The notes: generated by a model not told the origin, from the sequence alone. Counted from the stretch's first letter, positions 1 through 17,199 are shown. The stretch: DNA of 64,000 nucleotides from Glandiceps talaboti (GCF_964340395.1 NC_135560.1:14772598-14836597), one strand, 5' to 3'. Translations and numbers: made by a program.

Positions 1-610
1 TGTTGTCTGTTATTAAGAGTGTATTTAATACCTTGTCCAGTATTTTTTAGGTGAAATTTCATTTTTAAATTTGCAATTTTTGCTTCGGTGGGATCGCATA
101 AGGAAAAATAATAGCCTTACAAAGGCACCATTTTAGTACTTACACGTAGTTCAATGCAATATTCATTAGATTAGTAAAATATGAATGTAGTTAAATAGTT
201 CAAACTTACAGGTATGTTGAACTACATAGACGGCAAAAATACCCTTTTTTGTCATTTGACTGTTACGTCGTGTTTATTACGACAGTACTAGTTACAGGTC
301 ATAACCGCCGTGTCTCGACAGATCTCGTCGGTAATTATTTAAGATTTTGGCGGGTCATGGGATGTACGAGATCGTGAGAACAGGCTCTTTTCATCTATCC
401 ATTCATGAATACAAATATTGACTATTTTTTTCCGCGCGCGCGCGCGTGTTGGATCTTGTATCGATAAACTTCATTTAAACGTGACTCTACGGTCAGATAC
501 TAGAGAGGTCCACAAAAACTTCAGAAATGTTTTCAAAATCGACTGAATGGGATTTGTTGCACCTGACATTGAGCACTTGAGAGCTTTAATTCAAAATCAC
601 GATTTTCTTA

Positions 611-956
611 CTACAAAACCAGAGATACTACGTTGTATGTACTGTCAATTCGGCGACACAATGTTTTACGTCTCACACAAGAAGTTTTTTTTGTTACACA
701 TTACATGATAAAACAAAATGCAGGGACTGGTCGCACGCAAGCACAGAATGATACACTTTATCTCAATGAAACAAGGAAGATTCAAACACAGAACTGTTTA
801 TTTGTATTCACATACAGTGAGATAAAATGTAACATTTGTATGTGCGTGTGTACAATTGGTGTCTGTAATATTATTTGTGTATTTCATAATAAAAAATGCA
901 AAAAAATGTTGTTTGAGATATTCAAAATAATAGTAATTGAAACTCTAGTTTTGTAG
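611..956. mobile_element. TA-flanked MITE, copy 1 (346 bp)
   Basis: The left end reads CTACAAAACCAGAG and the right end is its inverted counterpart CTCTAGTTTTGTAG. Each end is flanked by TA (609-610 and 957-958), the target duplication expected of Tc1/mariner-type elements. The interior shares blocks with copies at 33709 and 48933, including ACAGAACTGTTTATTTGT and a GTCTCACACAA stretch. No transposase is encoded; a 107-codon open frame over it is incidental. It is a non-autonomous element. Confidence 0.75.
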
Positions 957-1865
957 TACATATACATTTAATTATCAGAGATGTATGTTTTTCTAAAACT
1001 TGAAGGGTATGCAGCTCTTATGTCAACTTTGCTACAATAGAGGAACATTTGACATAAACACCAACACTATGATTGTCAAATATCTCATACACATATTAAT
1101 ACCTTTAAGACTCGATTTAAATGTCTAGACAAAAGCATCATCAGTTGACATCAGATTATTTGACCTCTGACCTTTGATCCTTAGCTTCTTTAATCCGCAC
1201 ATCGCACCCTCTTGACAATTTACAACCTCTCAGTGTAACATTAGCGTGTGGATGGTTTGTTTCAACTCAAGCCAATGAGTGACACACTCTTAGGTTGACA
1301 GTATTAACTTGTCACCTTTACTTACAAAGGTTAAATGTCAGAATCTAGCCACGCCCCTACTTTTAATCTTTGCAATTAAGTGGTATTGACTCATTTCCAA
1401 CATGTCGTCATGGAAACCATATTTCAAATACCAAGGTACATCATAGACTCACTCTTTATGATATAATGCCCTTGAACTTGACTTCCGAGGCCAATGTCAG
1501 TTTACTGACGTAATGTGAACTTGAAGTATAGAATATTTGTGCTGGGCACTATATATACCGTATTTACTTCTAGGTTATATGACACAGTCCCAAGTACATG
1601 TATTTCACTGGACTTGTGTCTTGAACGGCAACTTGCTCAATTCGGAAAGGTTTCTTTTTGGTACAATCTTGATTATTTAGTACACTTGATATTTAAAATT
1701 ACGTGATAGTTTTCAACTGTATTAGAACCTACCACTATAGGTTTGTATGTTTTGTGTTTTTGTGATTCAATCGATAATTTACATTCACATATAATATATT
1801 ATTTTTCTATCAATTGAGTATCAGATTTACTGACAATATTTTGGTAAATACTTCCAATAACAAAC

Positions 1866-1866
<1 letters not shown>

Positions 1867-1930
<64 letters not shown>

Positions 1931-1976
1931 CCACCACCACCACCACCACCACCACCACCACCACCATCACCATCAC

Positions 1977-2041
<65 letters not shown>
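1867..2041. repeat. (TCA)n microsatellite with a (CCA)n core
   Basis: About 175 bp of TCA repeats, interrupted near 1930-1966 by a CCA block. All frames stay open through the tract, so the poly-Ser, poly-Asp and poly-Met frames over it are not genes. Confidence 0.95.
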
Positions 2042-2044
<3 letters not shown>

Positions 2045-2584
2045 ATTGAAATACCATTGAAAACCATTTTTTAATAAATTAGCTAGTGTCTATTTCAGCT
2101 CACTAAGATCTCGACTACTGTCCGTCACCATAGTGACCACTTTAGATAGCTATGACATAGACATTAAAAAACAAGACCCCCAGTAAAGCATTATCAAGTT
2201 TACCCTGCAACCATGATTCGGGACCTCTTGCGGTAGTCCACATACGGTGTATTTAGTTTGCTCCAAGTATGATGTATATCCACCTATCACTACTTTGAGT
2301 TCCTGTAAATGTCAAAGGGGAATAGCAGGCAAATTAATATTAACATGAAGTGATTACCAGGTCATTCCCCTCGAGAACAATAAAGATATAACTATTATTG
2401 GGTGATTCTATGTGTATGTCTTTTTTATTTCATTTTGTTGTATATTTTGTTCGTATGTTTATCTGTTGGCCGTTCAATCAGACTGCCTGTCATGATCAGT
2501 TTATGTGCAATGGATATAATTTCTGTTATGTATTTATCACAATTATGTACGACACTAAACATTGAATCGTATGATTTATTCCAG

Positions 2585-5891
<3,307 letters not shown>

Positions 5892-7035
5892 TGTCGGCGT
5901 ATTAACCGATCGAGGATCGAAAACTCATGGAAACAGTGGCATCGAAATCGGTACGAGCGAAGATGGAGATGGTGGGTTGAAATAATGCAAATGAATATCA
6001 ACGTAAAGGTTGCAGTCTTCGTCACAAGTTACGGTGTACTCGCATCACTGCGGTGGACGTCACGAGTTCCAGTGTAGTACATATTTCGTTGTGTTGACGG
6101 ATGAGCACAACCCGATAAAGACTGTCTATGTAGTCAAACCGTCTAGTGACCAAAAAGTGACACCATGAATGTGTTTCTGTGTCATGAATTTCTAAAACAA
6201 AATTTAGGAGTCGGTTATAATCACTCAGGATTTAATGAAATTGGGACGCATTGTCAATCCTCGCCTTGGAGAGATTATAAAACTTAGCAGTCAGTATAAC
6301 TGAAAAAAAAATGAAAAGATTTAACCTAACAAAATTATTGTTATGAAGTTGAAAATGTTACCATCCATATTCATGAAAGGCGAAAAATCCTGGTTTTCCG
6401 ACAAAAAGACAGTCAAATTATTTAACGTTACGTTGTCATGGTAATAGTAGTTTATTTCATCTTAATTCAGTTTTCCTTCGTGAAACATCATGGGTCACAT
6501 ACACGCGTTACTTTGTATTCATTGTAGATGATTTAAAAGGTTGAATCGACCAACAAACGAACTGATGAAAAAAAAGCTATATACAATTTGTACACCAAAA
6601 GAGTTACTTAATTCAAACGTTGAACGTTTATTGCCAATGAAAATATCCTAAAGGGACAGGTTTCACACTATGAAAAAGAGAAGATATCTGACTGTTTGGA
6701 ACATTTGAATGGCGATGGTACTATTATTCATTGGGGTGTTACCATGGTGATGACCTATGACCTAGAAGTCGATGAGTAGCAAAACTTCAGATAAGATGAA
6801 AACTTAGGTAGTTGACTCGATTATACTTAGTTTGACCTGCATAGATTATTGGACAAATAGAATGTTCTGGATGGATGTGCTTAGATGAAACGCTGTGTTT
6901 AAAAAATAATATCTGCTGGGAAGTAGTTGACCTTTGACACAGAATTCTTCTTTGTCTGTTGCTTCTGTAATGTTTGGATAGCGGTGTATTTATCTCCTTT
7001 ATGATTTGAATAAAGGTTATACCACACTTACTGCG
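5892..7035 (+). other. Probable 3' UTR of nAChR gene A
   Basis: No coding signal between the stop codon and the AATAAA at 7009. Taking that hexamer as the poly(A) signal gives a 3' UTR of about 1.1 kb. Inferred; no transcript evidence. Confidence 0.5.
7009..7014 (+). terminator. Candidate poly(A) signal AATAAA of gene A
   Basis: A canonical AATAAA about 1.1 kb after the stop codon, followed 20-50 bp downstream by a T-rich stretch (GTAGTTTTTTTTATC and beyond) that would suit the downstream element. Confidence 0.5.
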
Positions 7036-7568
7036 TAGTTTTTTTTATCTCGTTCTTTTTCTTCACAGGACTATATAACGAGATTTTTTAAAGATGTTAG
7101 GAATTACATGTATATTAATCGAGTTCTTGTTGGCATATTTTGGACACATTTCCACATGTTATACCATAGGCAGTGGAGAGTCACGGTGCATGTCCACTGT
7201 CTAGGAGTATATATACTGTAAGCATAGGCCTGACTAGAGTGAGATTGTCGTAATAAAACCCTGGTAATGAAAGCCCTACAATTAAATTTAACTATTTGTC
7301 TTTACATCTTGTCTGTTTATTAAAAGACAAAACCATAGACGTCGGAGAGATTCTCCCAACGTATTTTGCACTTTGAAATAAAACGGGTCATTCCTTCCAA
7401 AAATATGACCTATAATTGCAGACTTAAAAATCTAGTGAACAAAATCATGTTCACAAATTTATTACACAATATGTACAGATATGATTTATTACGAAGCTAC
7501 TTTGAGTACACACGTGATGTATACAAAAATTCTCGATCGCGCACTACAAGTTCCTCGATATAGTTCAA

Positions 7569-7613
<45 letters not shown>

Positions 7614-7614
7614 G
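7569..7614. repeat. (TTG)n microsatellite
   Basis: About 15 TTG units followed by T- and G-rich sequence. Confidence 0.95.
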
Positions 7615-8376
7615 ATTTTTGTTTTTGGTGGGGTTTTTTTTTGGGGGAGGGGTTGGAATAGGTATGGGTATTTTTCAATATGGCACTTACCTCAGACCAT
7701 ATATGCAATTATGGAGGCTGTCTCTTTCTCAAATTCGTAACAGTAGGAAATTACGAAAAAAGCCCTCAAAGGTATCTCCGACAGTCAAACGTCAATGCAC
7801 AGAGTGTCAAATGGTTTCAATTCTAGATCCGCAATAGCAACAACACTTGTGTCAAAGAATATACATAATGTTTTCAGGGTGACATTCATTCATTAATTAA
7901 GTCAGTAAGTGACCGCCCTCTGGGGATCGCCATATATAAATATCACCCAATAACGATGACAACAATGGTGTCTCCTAAAGTCATTGAAGACTTCCAGCAG
8001 CCACACTGTGACTTGCCATTGTTGCAGGTTATTGAATTCAATACTTTATTGACCTATAAGTCATTTATTTATTTTATTTGCACCTTTAAGTCGATAACTG
8101 CTACGTTTCTTTGAAATGTTTCATACACAAATTTAATCAATTACTTTGATCAGTGGCGTATAACATGACATGGCTTGTCCATCTGTATTGTAATATTGTC
8201 TAGCAAATGAACTACGAATTTCAATAAATATTGGATTCATGGAGTCTTGTACCTTGTACATGAGGGTTATTTTGACCATTCTGAAAATGGATTCATCTGA
8301 AACGTTGATAAAGCCCTCTCAACTGCTAAAGCCAAACACCGTCCCGGATGGTTGGAGGTGGAGGGAAAGGAGCTAG

Positions 8377-8500
8377 GTTCAACTATCAATATTGGAGTCC
8401 CGTATCTTCTTAGCCCATTCTTACTACGGGTTTTCAGACTCGTGTCAAACACCGTCAATGCCCCACCCGTTCACGCCAATCATTAGCAGTCTACCGGTGA
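8377..8500 (-). repeat. tRNA-SINE-like unit 1 (diverged)
   Basis: On the minus strand an A-box-like TTGGCGTGAACGG (8467-8479) is followed, about 37 bp on, by a B-box-like GAGTCTGAAAACCCG (8427-8441), the spacing of a pol III promoter. A related unit lies at 8523-8680, sharing the GTGAACGG, TTTGACAC and ATGTTGAAC-like blocks. Degenerate; identification is tentative. Confidence 0.35.
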
Positions 8501-8522
8501 CTGGAGTGAGGATGAGGTCGTA

Positions 8523-8680
8523 AAAAAGTCAAGTTCAACATAATACTAGAGTCTGGTTATCTTAAGTTTCTTGTTCTCTTTCACAATTCGGATCGCGGAT
8601 TCTCAGTCTTGTGTCAAAAGTTGTCGATGTCCTCTCCGTCCGTTCACCTCATTTGGTAGGGTCAAACATCTACCGCGGTC
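8523..8680 (-). repeat. tRNA-SINE-like unit 2 (diverged)
   Basis: Diverged relative of unit 1 in the same orientation: GAGGTGAACGGA (8639-8651) then AAGACTGAGAATCCG (8596-8610). Read on the plus strand, both units have TTCAAC..., CTTGTGTCAAA-like and CCGTTCAC blocks in the same order. Confidence 0.3.
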
Positions 8681-8839
8681 AGTGAAAAGGGAGGCTAGTC
8701 GGGAGGGGGGTATTCATATAATGTTTAGAATATCAAAACAAGGCTTGAATGATCATCATTCAACAATTACAATGCACTGATACCCTGGCCTGAAACTTTA
8801 ACTTTCACGACGATATCACGTTCCAGAAAACCAATGTAT

Positions 8840-8985
8840 ATTGTATTATTCTTCTTTCCGGATCATCTTTCCGGATCGAAGATTCTAGTTTCAAGACCCA
8901 CTCATGTTTAACGAACCAACTATTAAATGGATTGCTCTACCCACTCAATTGACCCATTGAGTCATCTCGGCAGGGGTCCCTTGGT
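8840..8985 (-). repeat. tRNA-SINE-like unit 3 (weak)
   Basis: The minus strand reads ATTGAGTGGGTAGAGCAAT, close to a tRNA D-arm/A-box, followed about 40 bp later by GGGTCTTGAAACTAGA, a weak B-box. It is only loosely like units 1 and 2. Confidence 0.25.
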
Positions 8986-11900
8986 GCCGTAATCCGAATT
9001 CACCTGTTTCATTCAGGTTCACCATAGCGTGGTTTAGGAATACTATCTTGTTGTCTTTATCACGTCATTACATTATGTGTAATGCAATCATGTCTTAACA
9101 ACCTCAAATACCAGTGCATACAACCCCTCAGGCGCTACGACTGGAAGTGTTTTCCATGAGTGAATGCATCACGATGGCCAAACCGTCGAAATAAGAAACA
9201 TCACGTACAGGCGTCAACTTAACCTATTGGGCTATGTCCTTCAAATGGGGGCATGCAGATTAGTTATTTCAGACTCCATTCCTGACATTTTAATCATTTA
9301 ATCATATTGGTAATTACAAATACTTTACTTGACCGAGTTAAAAACAGCGAACCACACTTGATAAATTGCTTTTAAAGGTCGTTCACCCTTAGGACTAATT
9401 ATCAAATGAGTCCATTAGCGTGCGTGAGTGAAGGCGACAATCACATTGAATTGAGGAAGCACGCTTTTAAGTTTTTAAAATCATACAGCTTCACATAATT
9501 CTTTAGTTGTCTGGGATATAACCAAGTTCGAAAGTAAGTAAATAGAGTCATGTCACGGTACGCCAGTCCATCCACATTATAAATACCGTTGTGAGAAATA
9601 ACGATCAAATCGCCGACGTGGAGAAATTTCTAGACTTGGAGATAACTCTGTGATGACGTATGAACACATTTCAGCTCACGTAATTACTGTGTGATCGATT
9701 CGAACACTATATAATTATATCATGGGACTTATTGTTCCTCACGTACCTACACCAAAGACTATTGTATCTTTAATATCCAACACTTTCGCGCCAAAACTGT
9801 TTAAATAAAGTTCTCCTAACCTTTTGGCTCGGTGACACCAGTTTTTGACGTAAATCTATAAAAAAAAAATCATTCTATCAAATTATGGACCAGATATCAC
9901 CATATATCATACACAAATGTAAATTCTTGCACACATCATTTGATACTTTAAGTATATCACACGCTTTGTTTAGATGAGCAATTATAACTTATAATTGCAG
10001 GGGGTATAAGTTGTGTCTTTATTTCCAAAATAATATAAATGTAAACATTTCATCATCTGTATTCTTGGACAGATTCCATGAATATTTGCATACTTTACAT
10101 TAGAATTTGGACATTCTAATTTTACTGATTAGTCGGCGTGCCAAAATAACATGTAGATCATTTGATTGATAGCGGTAAATGATTCCATCCGCTATTTCTA
10201 TATCTAGGTTAACTAAAAAAAATTTTCAGATGATATCGATCACACACCCATTTGAATAACTATCCAAAATAGTTAGCACGTACATCGATCATTACAACGC
10301 TAGATTCTTAAGTCTTCTGATTCTACACATGACCCCCCCCAATCATTCATGTTAAATCTCCCAACATCTGTCAATTCCCACTGCTTCAAGTTCAATAACA
10401 ATAACAATGCAGAATTAAAATTTCTTTTCAAAAGAAAAAGTTCACGCTGCCAGATGAAGTCAAAAGCAAAGCGAAACTTTCAACTTACTGTATTCGACAG
10501 TACGGTTCGATTTCTCTCGTGCAGAGGTGAACAAATTAATCTAAAGTCACCTACATTTGTGCACTGTTACGTTGTAAGTACGTTTACCCTTAATAAGAGA
10601 TTGCTCAGTGATGTATAATGTATTTCATTAACCTTAATGGGGGCTTAGTTCGCAACAGTGATGTTTTCCCTGGGCATTTTATCTTTGCGAGTATGTTTTG
10701 AAAATGTAGGCTAAACATAAATTACTACTACGTCATTCTCACAAACCAGAGCTGTTATTTCTTCCGCGACACTGCGTACGTCTTGGCCGGTGCCGTAAAA
10801 GAGGGTGTGGTTTACGACGATGCAATTACGTATACAATCATTCAGCTTGTACGTTCGTTACCCTTAACATTTACAATTCGATACAGGCATTAATCAAACA
10901 CAATATCATGTGACAGTTACGGTTTAATCAAAACATCGTCCATAGACTACAGGTGTGGGTCTCGATAAAGTAATCGTGTCAAATCTTTAAACATTGACAA
11001 ATTGTTAAGTCGTAAAGTAACCCCTTCATCACGCCATCTGAAATATTTTGAGAAAAATATAACACAATAGTGATTATGAATGAATTTCTAATAAATACAT
11101 TTTGATGCAGTTTTACACTAACTGAAGCACAGTCACTTAAAGTGTCGCAAGCTGAGTTAATAATACTGAAAATAACTAGTCTTACTTAAAACTTATTCTT
11201 AGTAGTATAATGTTAATGTCAATGTATGCCTTCTATGACATTGTATTCTGCTATTGTTAGAACAGGTGATCGTATAGCAGGGACGTCCTCTACATTTTCT
11301 ATACGTACAATAAATTACGTCATCGGGTCGTTTATGAATTATATCTAAATACCAGGTTTGAGTTCAGTTAGTTGCTAGTGAAGGTTAGATATGCTTCAGT
11401 AAGTAGAATACTACAATTTAATTTACCGTTTGAATGTACATGTGTAACAATAATTGCGCCTAAAATCCTATACAGCTTGTACCCCTTTAACCATCACTTG
11501 GAATTTGCTGAACTTAAACCAGGTCTTAAAATAGCACTGAAAAACAATCTTATGGCGGAATATTTTATACGTATAGAAAATGTTGAGGAAGTCCCTGATA
11601 TGTAATCAACTGTTCTAGAAAGACCAGAAGACAGCTGTAATGTCATACATGATACAAGGCATGTAGCGTCTATAACATTACACTAGAAATAAGTTTAATT
11701 GAAGTTTTAAGTATTTTCACTTGATGAGTAAAATATAGTTTGTGTCACTTCAATAGTCACTTGAGTAAAACAGTTTATAAACGTAGCTTGTGCCACTGTA
11801 AGAACGTGCTGTTAAACCTGCAGCGTTTGGTTACTCTGTAGCTGTAATGTGATAAATGTTCAGAGTCACGTGACAAATTCTCGTGATTCATTTATAATTA

Positions 11901-13897
11901 AGGAATTCTTTATGATTGAGACATTCCGATTGTAAGATTCACACTCGAGTTGTAAGAATGTGACGACTTGTGAAAAATGTGTTCGTGTTGTTACTCGACC
12001 GCCAATGCCACGCTGTCGAAATATTATTAACGATCAGTTGATCTGAACTCTCAAGTTTATGGGAGAAATAGAATGAGTGATGATCTATCAGCGAATACCG
12101 TGAATGAGTTATTTCCTAAGTTGTAAAAACGGCTGTGATTTGATCTGAACCAGATTGCATGTTTGTAATGTTATCATCCGGTCCAATTTAACACAGAAAA
12201 GATCATTAACATGTATGCACTCTTAAACTTATGGATTCCCATGACGACTCGGCCGTGCATTTATAGCACGTGCTATTGCTTGATATTACGGTCGAAGATG
12301 CCATCACTATTTCAACATGTCTTGAACAATTCAAGATTGAAGTTTATCTAAGGAGATCTTTCTCAAGACATTTGGTAAACTTATAACGTTAATAGTTGTT
12401 CCATTTAGCAAAAGGAAGAAACTTTAATTCATTTATTTTATGATTATAAATTTGTTATGGAGTTTTGGGATGGCTTGTATTGTTATGGAAAGGAAAGCAA
12501 GACATATTAATATTCCAAATGCAAGACAAATCATCCTAATAGGTGATGAACAGCTGTCATTATTATTGAATTTTGTTATCCTTGTTGCTAAGCGTTATAT
12601 TTATATTTCAAAGTTTAGAAAACAAAAACCAGTCTGAAATACGGCATACAAAAAGTTCAAAATATTCAGAGTGTAGAGTTTCATATTGCGGATAGAAAAA
12701 AAATTAAATGCAAATATTAATAAATGGGGACAGTTTTGGAAATTGTTAACTTAAGAAAAGTTTTCAAATACAAAATGTAAAAGGTTTCCATTCATGACAA
12801 GAACTGTATTTTTGTAATAAGCTCAATAAAAACGAAATTAAATCCAAAAAAAAATGTCGTAGTACTGTTGGAAAAAATCCGATGTTTGATCAATACGTTC
12901 TTTAGCTAAAACATATATTCAGGTTGTAATGCTGAGAAAGACCATAATTTATACGTACTTCTTGTTCAACATAATTTCTTGATCACGACAACGTTTTTCA
13001 ATGCATAAGTTTATTTGAACTGACTCATGAGATACATTTCAAAAAATCATTGTAGACCAGATTTGCCACTTTCAACAATTTAATCACCTTCACATATTTC
13101 ATAAGGTACGTCAGTGCATTTGAAACTCAATCTGGTTGATGGATATTGAAATGAATCACACCACAAGGTTAACCACCCTACCATCACATGACCCACCCCT
13201 CGTGTAAAAGCAGGTATACTTTCAAGATCGCGGCATCAATTTGGCTGATTGATATTGTATTAGCCGTAGCATCAGCTTCGGCGGTTGATATACTAATTTT
13301 GCCCGAGGGTGAATATTCAAATTTAGATAATATGGTGGTTTGCAATGAGATGCAATACGTATATCGGAATAATTAGAATGATATCATTTCCCAATGTTTT
13401 TTGGTCGTTCAGCCAAAGAAATACGAGTGAACTAAGGGGCCTTGTCACTACGAGTTGCTAGACGAGTTGTAACAACCCTAAGGTCACAAGTATTTTCCGG
13501 TTGAATGAAGAAAAATAATGGAGAATAATATACCTCTTCAAGCATAATTCATGAAACATCGGTAAAGATGGTGGCGATTTGGAACATTTTAGTTCATATT
13601 TCGAGCACCGTCGTACAGTGACATTATACGTAGACACGGGTTGTTGTGATGTAGAACGACCAGGGTATAAAATCCACATTTTCTGTTCAAAGACAACTTA
13701 CATGTATCTTGCTGGTTTGTACATGGTATGATTTACAATATCACTTAAACGTTCTGCTGTGATGAGTTCGTACGCCACAATGCGTAACGCATGCGTCGTC
13801 TCAGGCTGATGGACAACATGGGTCACCACAAGGTCACGGTACATATTTGACTAAAAATAAATCAAGTTAAATGAACAAGGTATTCAGTTTGATGCAT

Positions 13898-13900
<3 letters not shown>

Positions 13901-13959
<59 letters not shown>
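13901..13959. repeat. (CA)n microsatellite
   Basis: An uninterrupted CA tract of about 59 bp. Confidence 0.95.
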
Positions 13960-13960
<1 letters not shown>

Positions 13961-14218
13961 CAAATCTACATACCATTGGTTCTTCGTTGGTTTCTGTTTC
14001 CAACGACATACTACATATCATTTTCAAATAACCATTCCCAACATCTGGAAAAAGTGTTTCATCTTCTAATTGTATTTCCATACAATATTTTACAGCTACT
14101 GTTCTTATTCTTTCGAAAGATTTACAGCTTGATACTTTTCTTGCACAGTAAATAAGTAAGTCAATATGTTATTGGGTGTGTGAGTAGATTAGTGGTATGT
14201 GAAAGAGTGAAAGAGAAA

Positions 14219-14720
14219 TGTGTGTGTGTGTATGTATGTATGTATGTATGTATGTATGTATGTATGTATGTATGTATGTATGTATGTATGTATGTATGTA
14301 TGTATGTATGTATGTATGTATGCATGCATGTATGTATGTATGTATGTATGTATGTATGTATGTATACATGTATGTATGTATGTATGTATGTATGTATGTA
14401 TGTGTGTATGTGTGTGTGCGTGCGTGCGCCTGTCTGTCTGTCTGAATGTATGTATGTATGTATGTATGTATGTATGTATGTATGTATGTATGTATGTATG
14501 TATGTATGTATGTATGTATGTATGTATGTATGTATGTATGTATGTATGTATGTATGTATGTATGTATGTATGTATGTATGTATGTATGCATGCATGCATG
14601 CATGCATGCATGCATGCATGCATGTATGTATGTATGTATGTATGTATGTATGTATGTATGTATGTATGTATGTATGTATGTATGTATGTGTATGTGTGTG
14701 TGTGTATGTATGTATGTATG
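14219..14720. repeat. Long (ATGT)n array with TG, CTGT and ATGC blocks
   Basis: About 500 bp of tetranucleotide repeat, mostly ATGT, with a TGTGTG/TGCG/CTGT patch near 14400-14445 and a self-complementary TGCA block near 14586-14622. Cys/Met/Tyr/Val-rich and His/Thr/Ile-rich frames on both strands are repeat artefacts. Confidence 0.97.
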
Positions 14721-17199
14721 GTTGAGAGCTGTAAGTGGACAGGTAGATATATAGTTAATTTAATCGGCAAATAGGTAGATAGATTGGTAGAAATGCACAG
14801 TGTCATGTAAGTAGTTACACCACTGACAATCAAATGGATACTTAGCTGTAATCATGCATGTTACAAACTCGCAACCACGAAGCCGAGCATAAAAAATTGT
14901 ATTTTCATGGCTGACCAACCAACAAGTTTTCTGAGAAATGAAATTGCTGAATATACGGCCGGGTGGTTATTAAAGTATGGTTTGTAGATATTAGTCATCA
15001 CTTATACAGATTAAATTATTGAATAACACTTTCCAAGTCGTGTGCAAAGTGTTTCATAGTATATTCATTCCACTACGTCATGGGATATGATTTATGGTCA
15101 AACTGCATCATAATGATCACATGCGTTTATATAGTAGGTACAGACTATTAGTATGATTTTTACATTGCCCACAGTTTGTCTTTTGACGGCCCGTTTCATC
15201 TTTAGGGAAGGGGTGATGAACCGAAATATCATAAGACGCTACATCTCTAGCTAAACCACAAAAAGTCAAAACTAAGAATCTTGAACTAAGTTCGTAATGT
15301 TTTCACCCAACTACAATTCAGTGCTAAAATTACGATCATAATGCATGTCGATTGCATATCTAAGTACTAGTATTTCATCCGTGTATTGGGATTTTTTCCC
15401 CAGTGATGCCAACTTGCTGCTAAATTGAAATGTACAAACATGAAAATTCACAAGACCCAGTAAATATAGTGCACGTGTGTCTGACAATTTGGTACAATTA
15501 AATTTAACATACAAGTTTACAACCGTACTACATTATTAATCTGACAGTTAACAGTGAGATATTTATACAACTCGAGTTTGCATTCTACAAAAAACTATGG
15601 GATTTTGCCGAACTTGATATCGTGTAGTAGGCGTGCCTCATCTAATAATTTTCATGTCTGGTCTCAAAAGCGGCGTTGGTATATTTCTGTTCGATGACAC
15701 CACTGTTTATATCGACACTGATATTGCCAATCAATGTATTTTCTCAGTTTGCCTAGTCTGAAATTCCTTACATACGATGAATCCAAAACTGCCCTTTACC
15801 AGAATCAAGAAACTTGATTTTACAACTGTTAAAGGGACAAAGTCAGACGCTGTAATTTTATGCTCTTTGTTAATTACTTGTATTCTATATTGAAATAACC
15901 TTATGTCATTCCAAGTACTAAAACATAATATTACATCGTGTCAAGTAATTTGTAGCGCCCTCAATTGGTACTTAGATAGTGACAAACAATGGAATTGTGA
16001 CATAATTTCTTGCTTATAAAAATATTGGACAAGACCAGTCTTGATAATCAATCCTAATCGCCCATATCGTGCTGCGTCGATGCCGTTGTGTTCCGAAGTT
16101 CCAGTGTGTATTTACGTGTATTTCATACACGTACATGTAACTGTAGCTGAAAAGGGGCCCCAATCACAGACTGTGCCACTTAAATAAAGTAGGGGGAATC
16201 CAAATAAGCCATACAACAAAATCCTTTCATACCAGGAGCTACTTTGTTTAGGGATATACATTGTACAAATAACATCTACATTGACAAATGTGTTAGTTCT
16301 TTCACGCACATGCGCAGAAATTTATTGGGATACAAACACACTAAAAGTGTTTTGATGTTCATTGAAATATTTTTATGTGAAGGGAAAAAGAACTAAAAGT
16401 ATCTAAAACAGCAACACAACAACATAATTGCATTACACAATCTTGATACATACATGTAAAATACTAAGATAAATTTACAAACTTCGACCATATTTCAATG
16501 GCTTATGAAATTCAACAACTGCAGATAGGCGCGCGCAATCGACTCACACACATGCCAGTGAACGCACGCATGCAATACGGAGCCTTCGACGGCGTCGTCA
16601 TTGACATTCTAAATGTTCCGTTATGATCATTTTGTGTGTGAAAGCACATCTTGTTTGTCGTGTGATGCATTGCTTGGTGGAGTAAAGAATATATATTAGT
16701 TCGAACCACACGTGACAAATGTTTCTCTATAAGGTTGCCAATAAAATACACAGACACGCGTAGCACAGTAGCCGTCATACTGCAGACTGCAACGAAAGTG
16801 ACACCACGAGAGTGTAAAATGAACAATATCTAATGGCTGGAAAATTGAGAGCAACACACGAAGTGTGCGGTCACTGCGGGTGAATTTGAACCACATAAGT
16901 TACAGTTAAAAACGTACGGTTGATGGCATAACACTGATCATTCAATGACCTCTTTAAAGCGAATTCCAACCGGAATCGATCCGAACGAAATTCGCACAGT
17001 TCACATATTTGTTTTAAAAATCGACTGAAATATGGGCTGATGTGAAATTCATTCTCTCTTGTCATAGCGCGACACATGTGTCGTGTTTTTGATGCTTTTA
17101 TTGGACACATTGTGGTCGTGTACTCGATGAGCGCGCCACCAATTTTCAAATTGATGCGGGCGACGCATTTATTCGTGGGATCGGAGATCTTTCGCAGGC
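14721..17199. other. Upstream flank of nAChR gene B, nothing recognised
   Basis: No gene or repeat family recognised. From about 16500 the DNA looks more CpG-containing than the surrounding sequence (GCGCGCGC, GACGGCGTCGTC), which could fit a promoter-proximal region. That is inference from appearance only. Confidence 0.4.

Larger units (their letters stand above)
1..2584 (+). other. Probable intron 4 of nAChR gene A
   Basis: No coding sequence was recognised here. The next exon (2585) starts in the phase that follows nAChR exon 4, and no exon 4-like sequence (the WLPDIVLFN region) is visible in this stretch, so it is most simply the intron before gene A exon 5. It holds a short alternating CG run (about 433-446), a MITE (611-956) and a compound TCA/CCA microsatellite (1867-2041). 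It ends in the acceptor TTTATTCCAG. Confidence 0.6.
7036..17199. other. Intergenic region between nAChR genes A and B
   Basis: About 10 kb with no recognisable gene. It contains a TTG microsatellite (7569), a cluster of tRNA-SINE-like units (8377-8985), a CA tract (13901) and a 500-bp ATGT/ATGC array (14219). The remaining short open frames show no family, splice-site or composition support. Regulatory elements of gene B may lie here but none can be named. Confidence 0.7.

Noticed and set aside
633-956. 107-codon open frame
   Set aside because: It lies wholly inside MITE copy 1, with no transposase similarity and no matching frame in the other copies.
1810-2074. Poly-Asp, poly-Ser and poly-Met open frames
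   Set aside because: They are readings of the TCA/CCA microsatellite. The same holds for the GAT or CAT tracts at 5407, 35625 and 40204.
14161-14833. Long open frames on both strands (up to 214 codons)
   Set aside because: ATGT/ACAT arrays have no stops in several frames, which gives Cys-Met-Tyr-Val or His-Thr-Tyr-Ile repeats. Same for 27001, 31628, 38835, 48354, 51617, 55773 and 57472.
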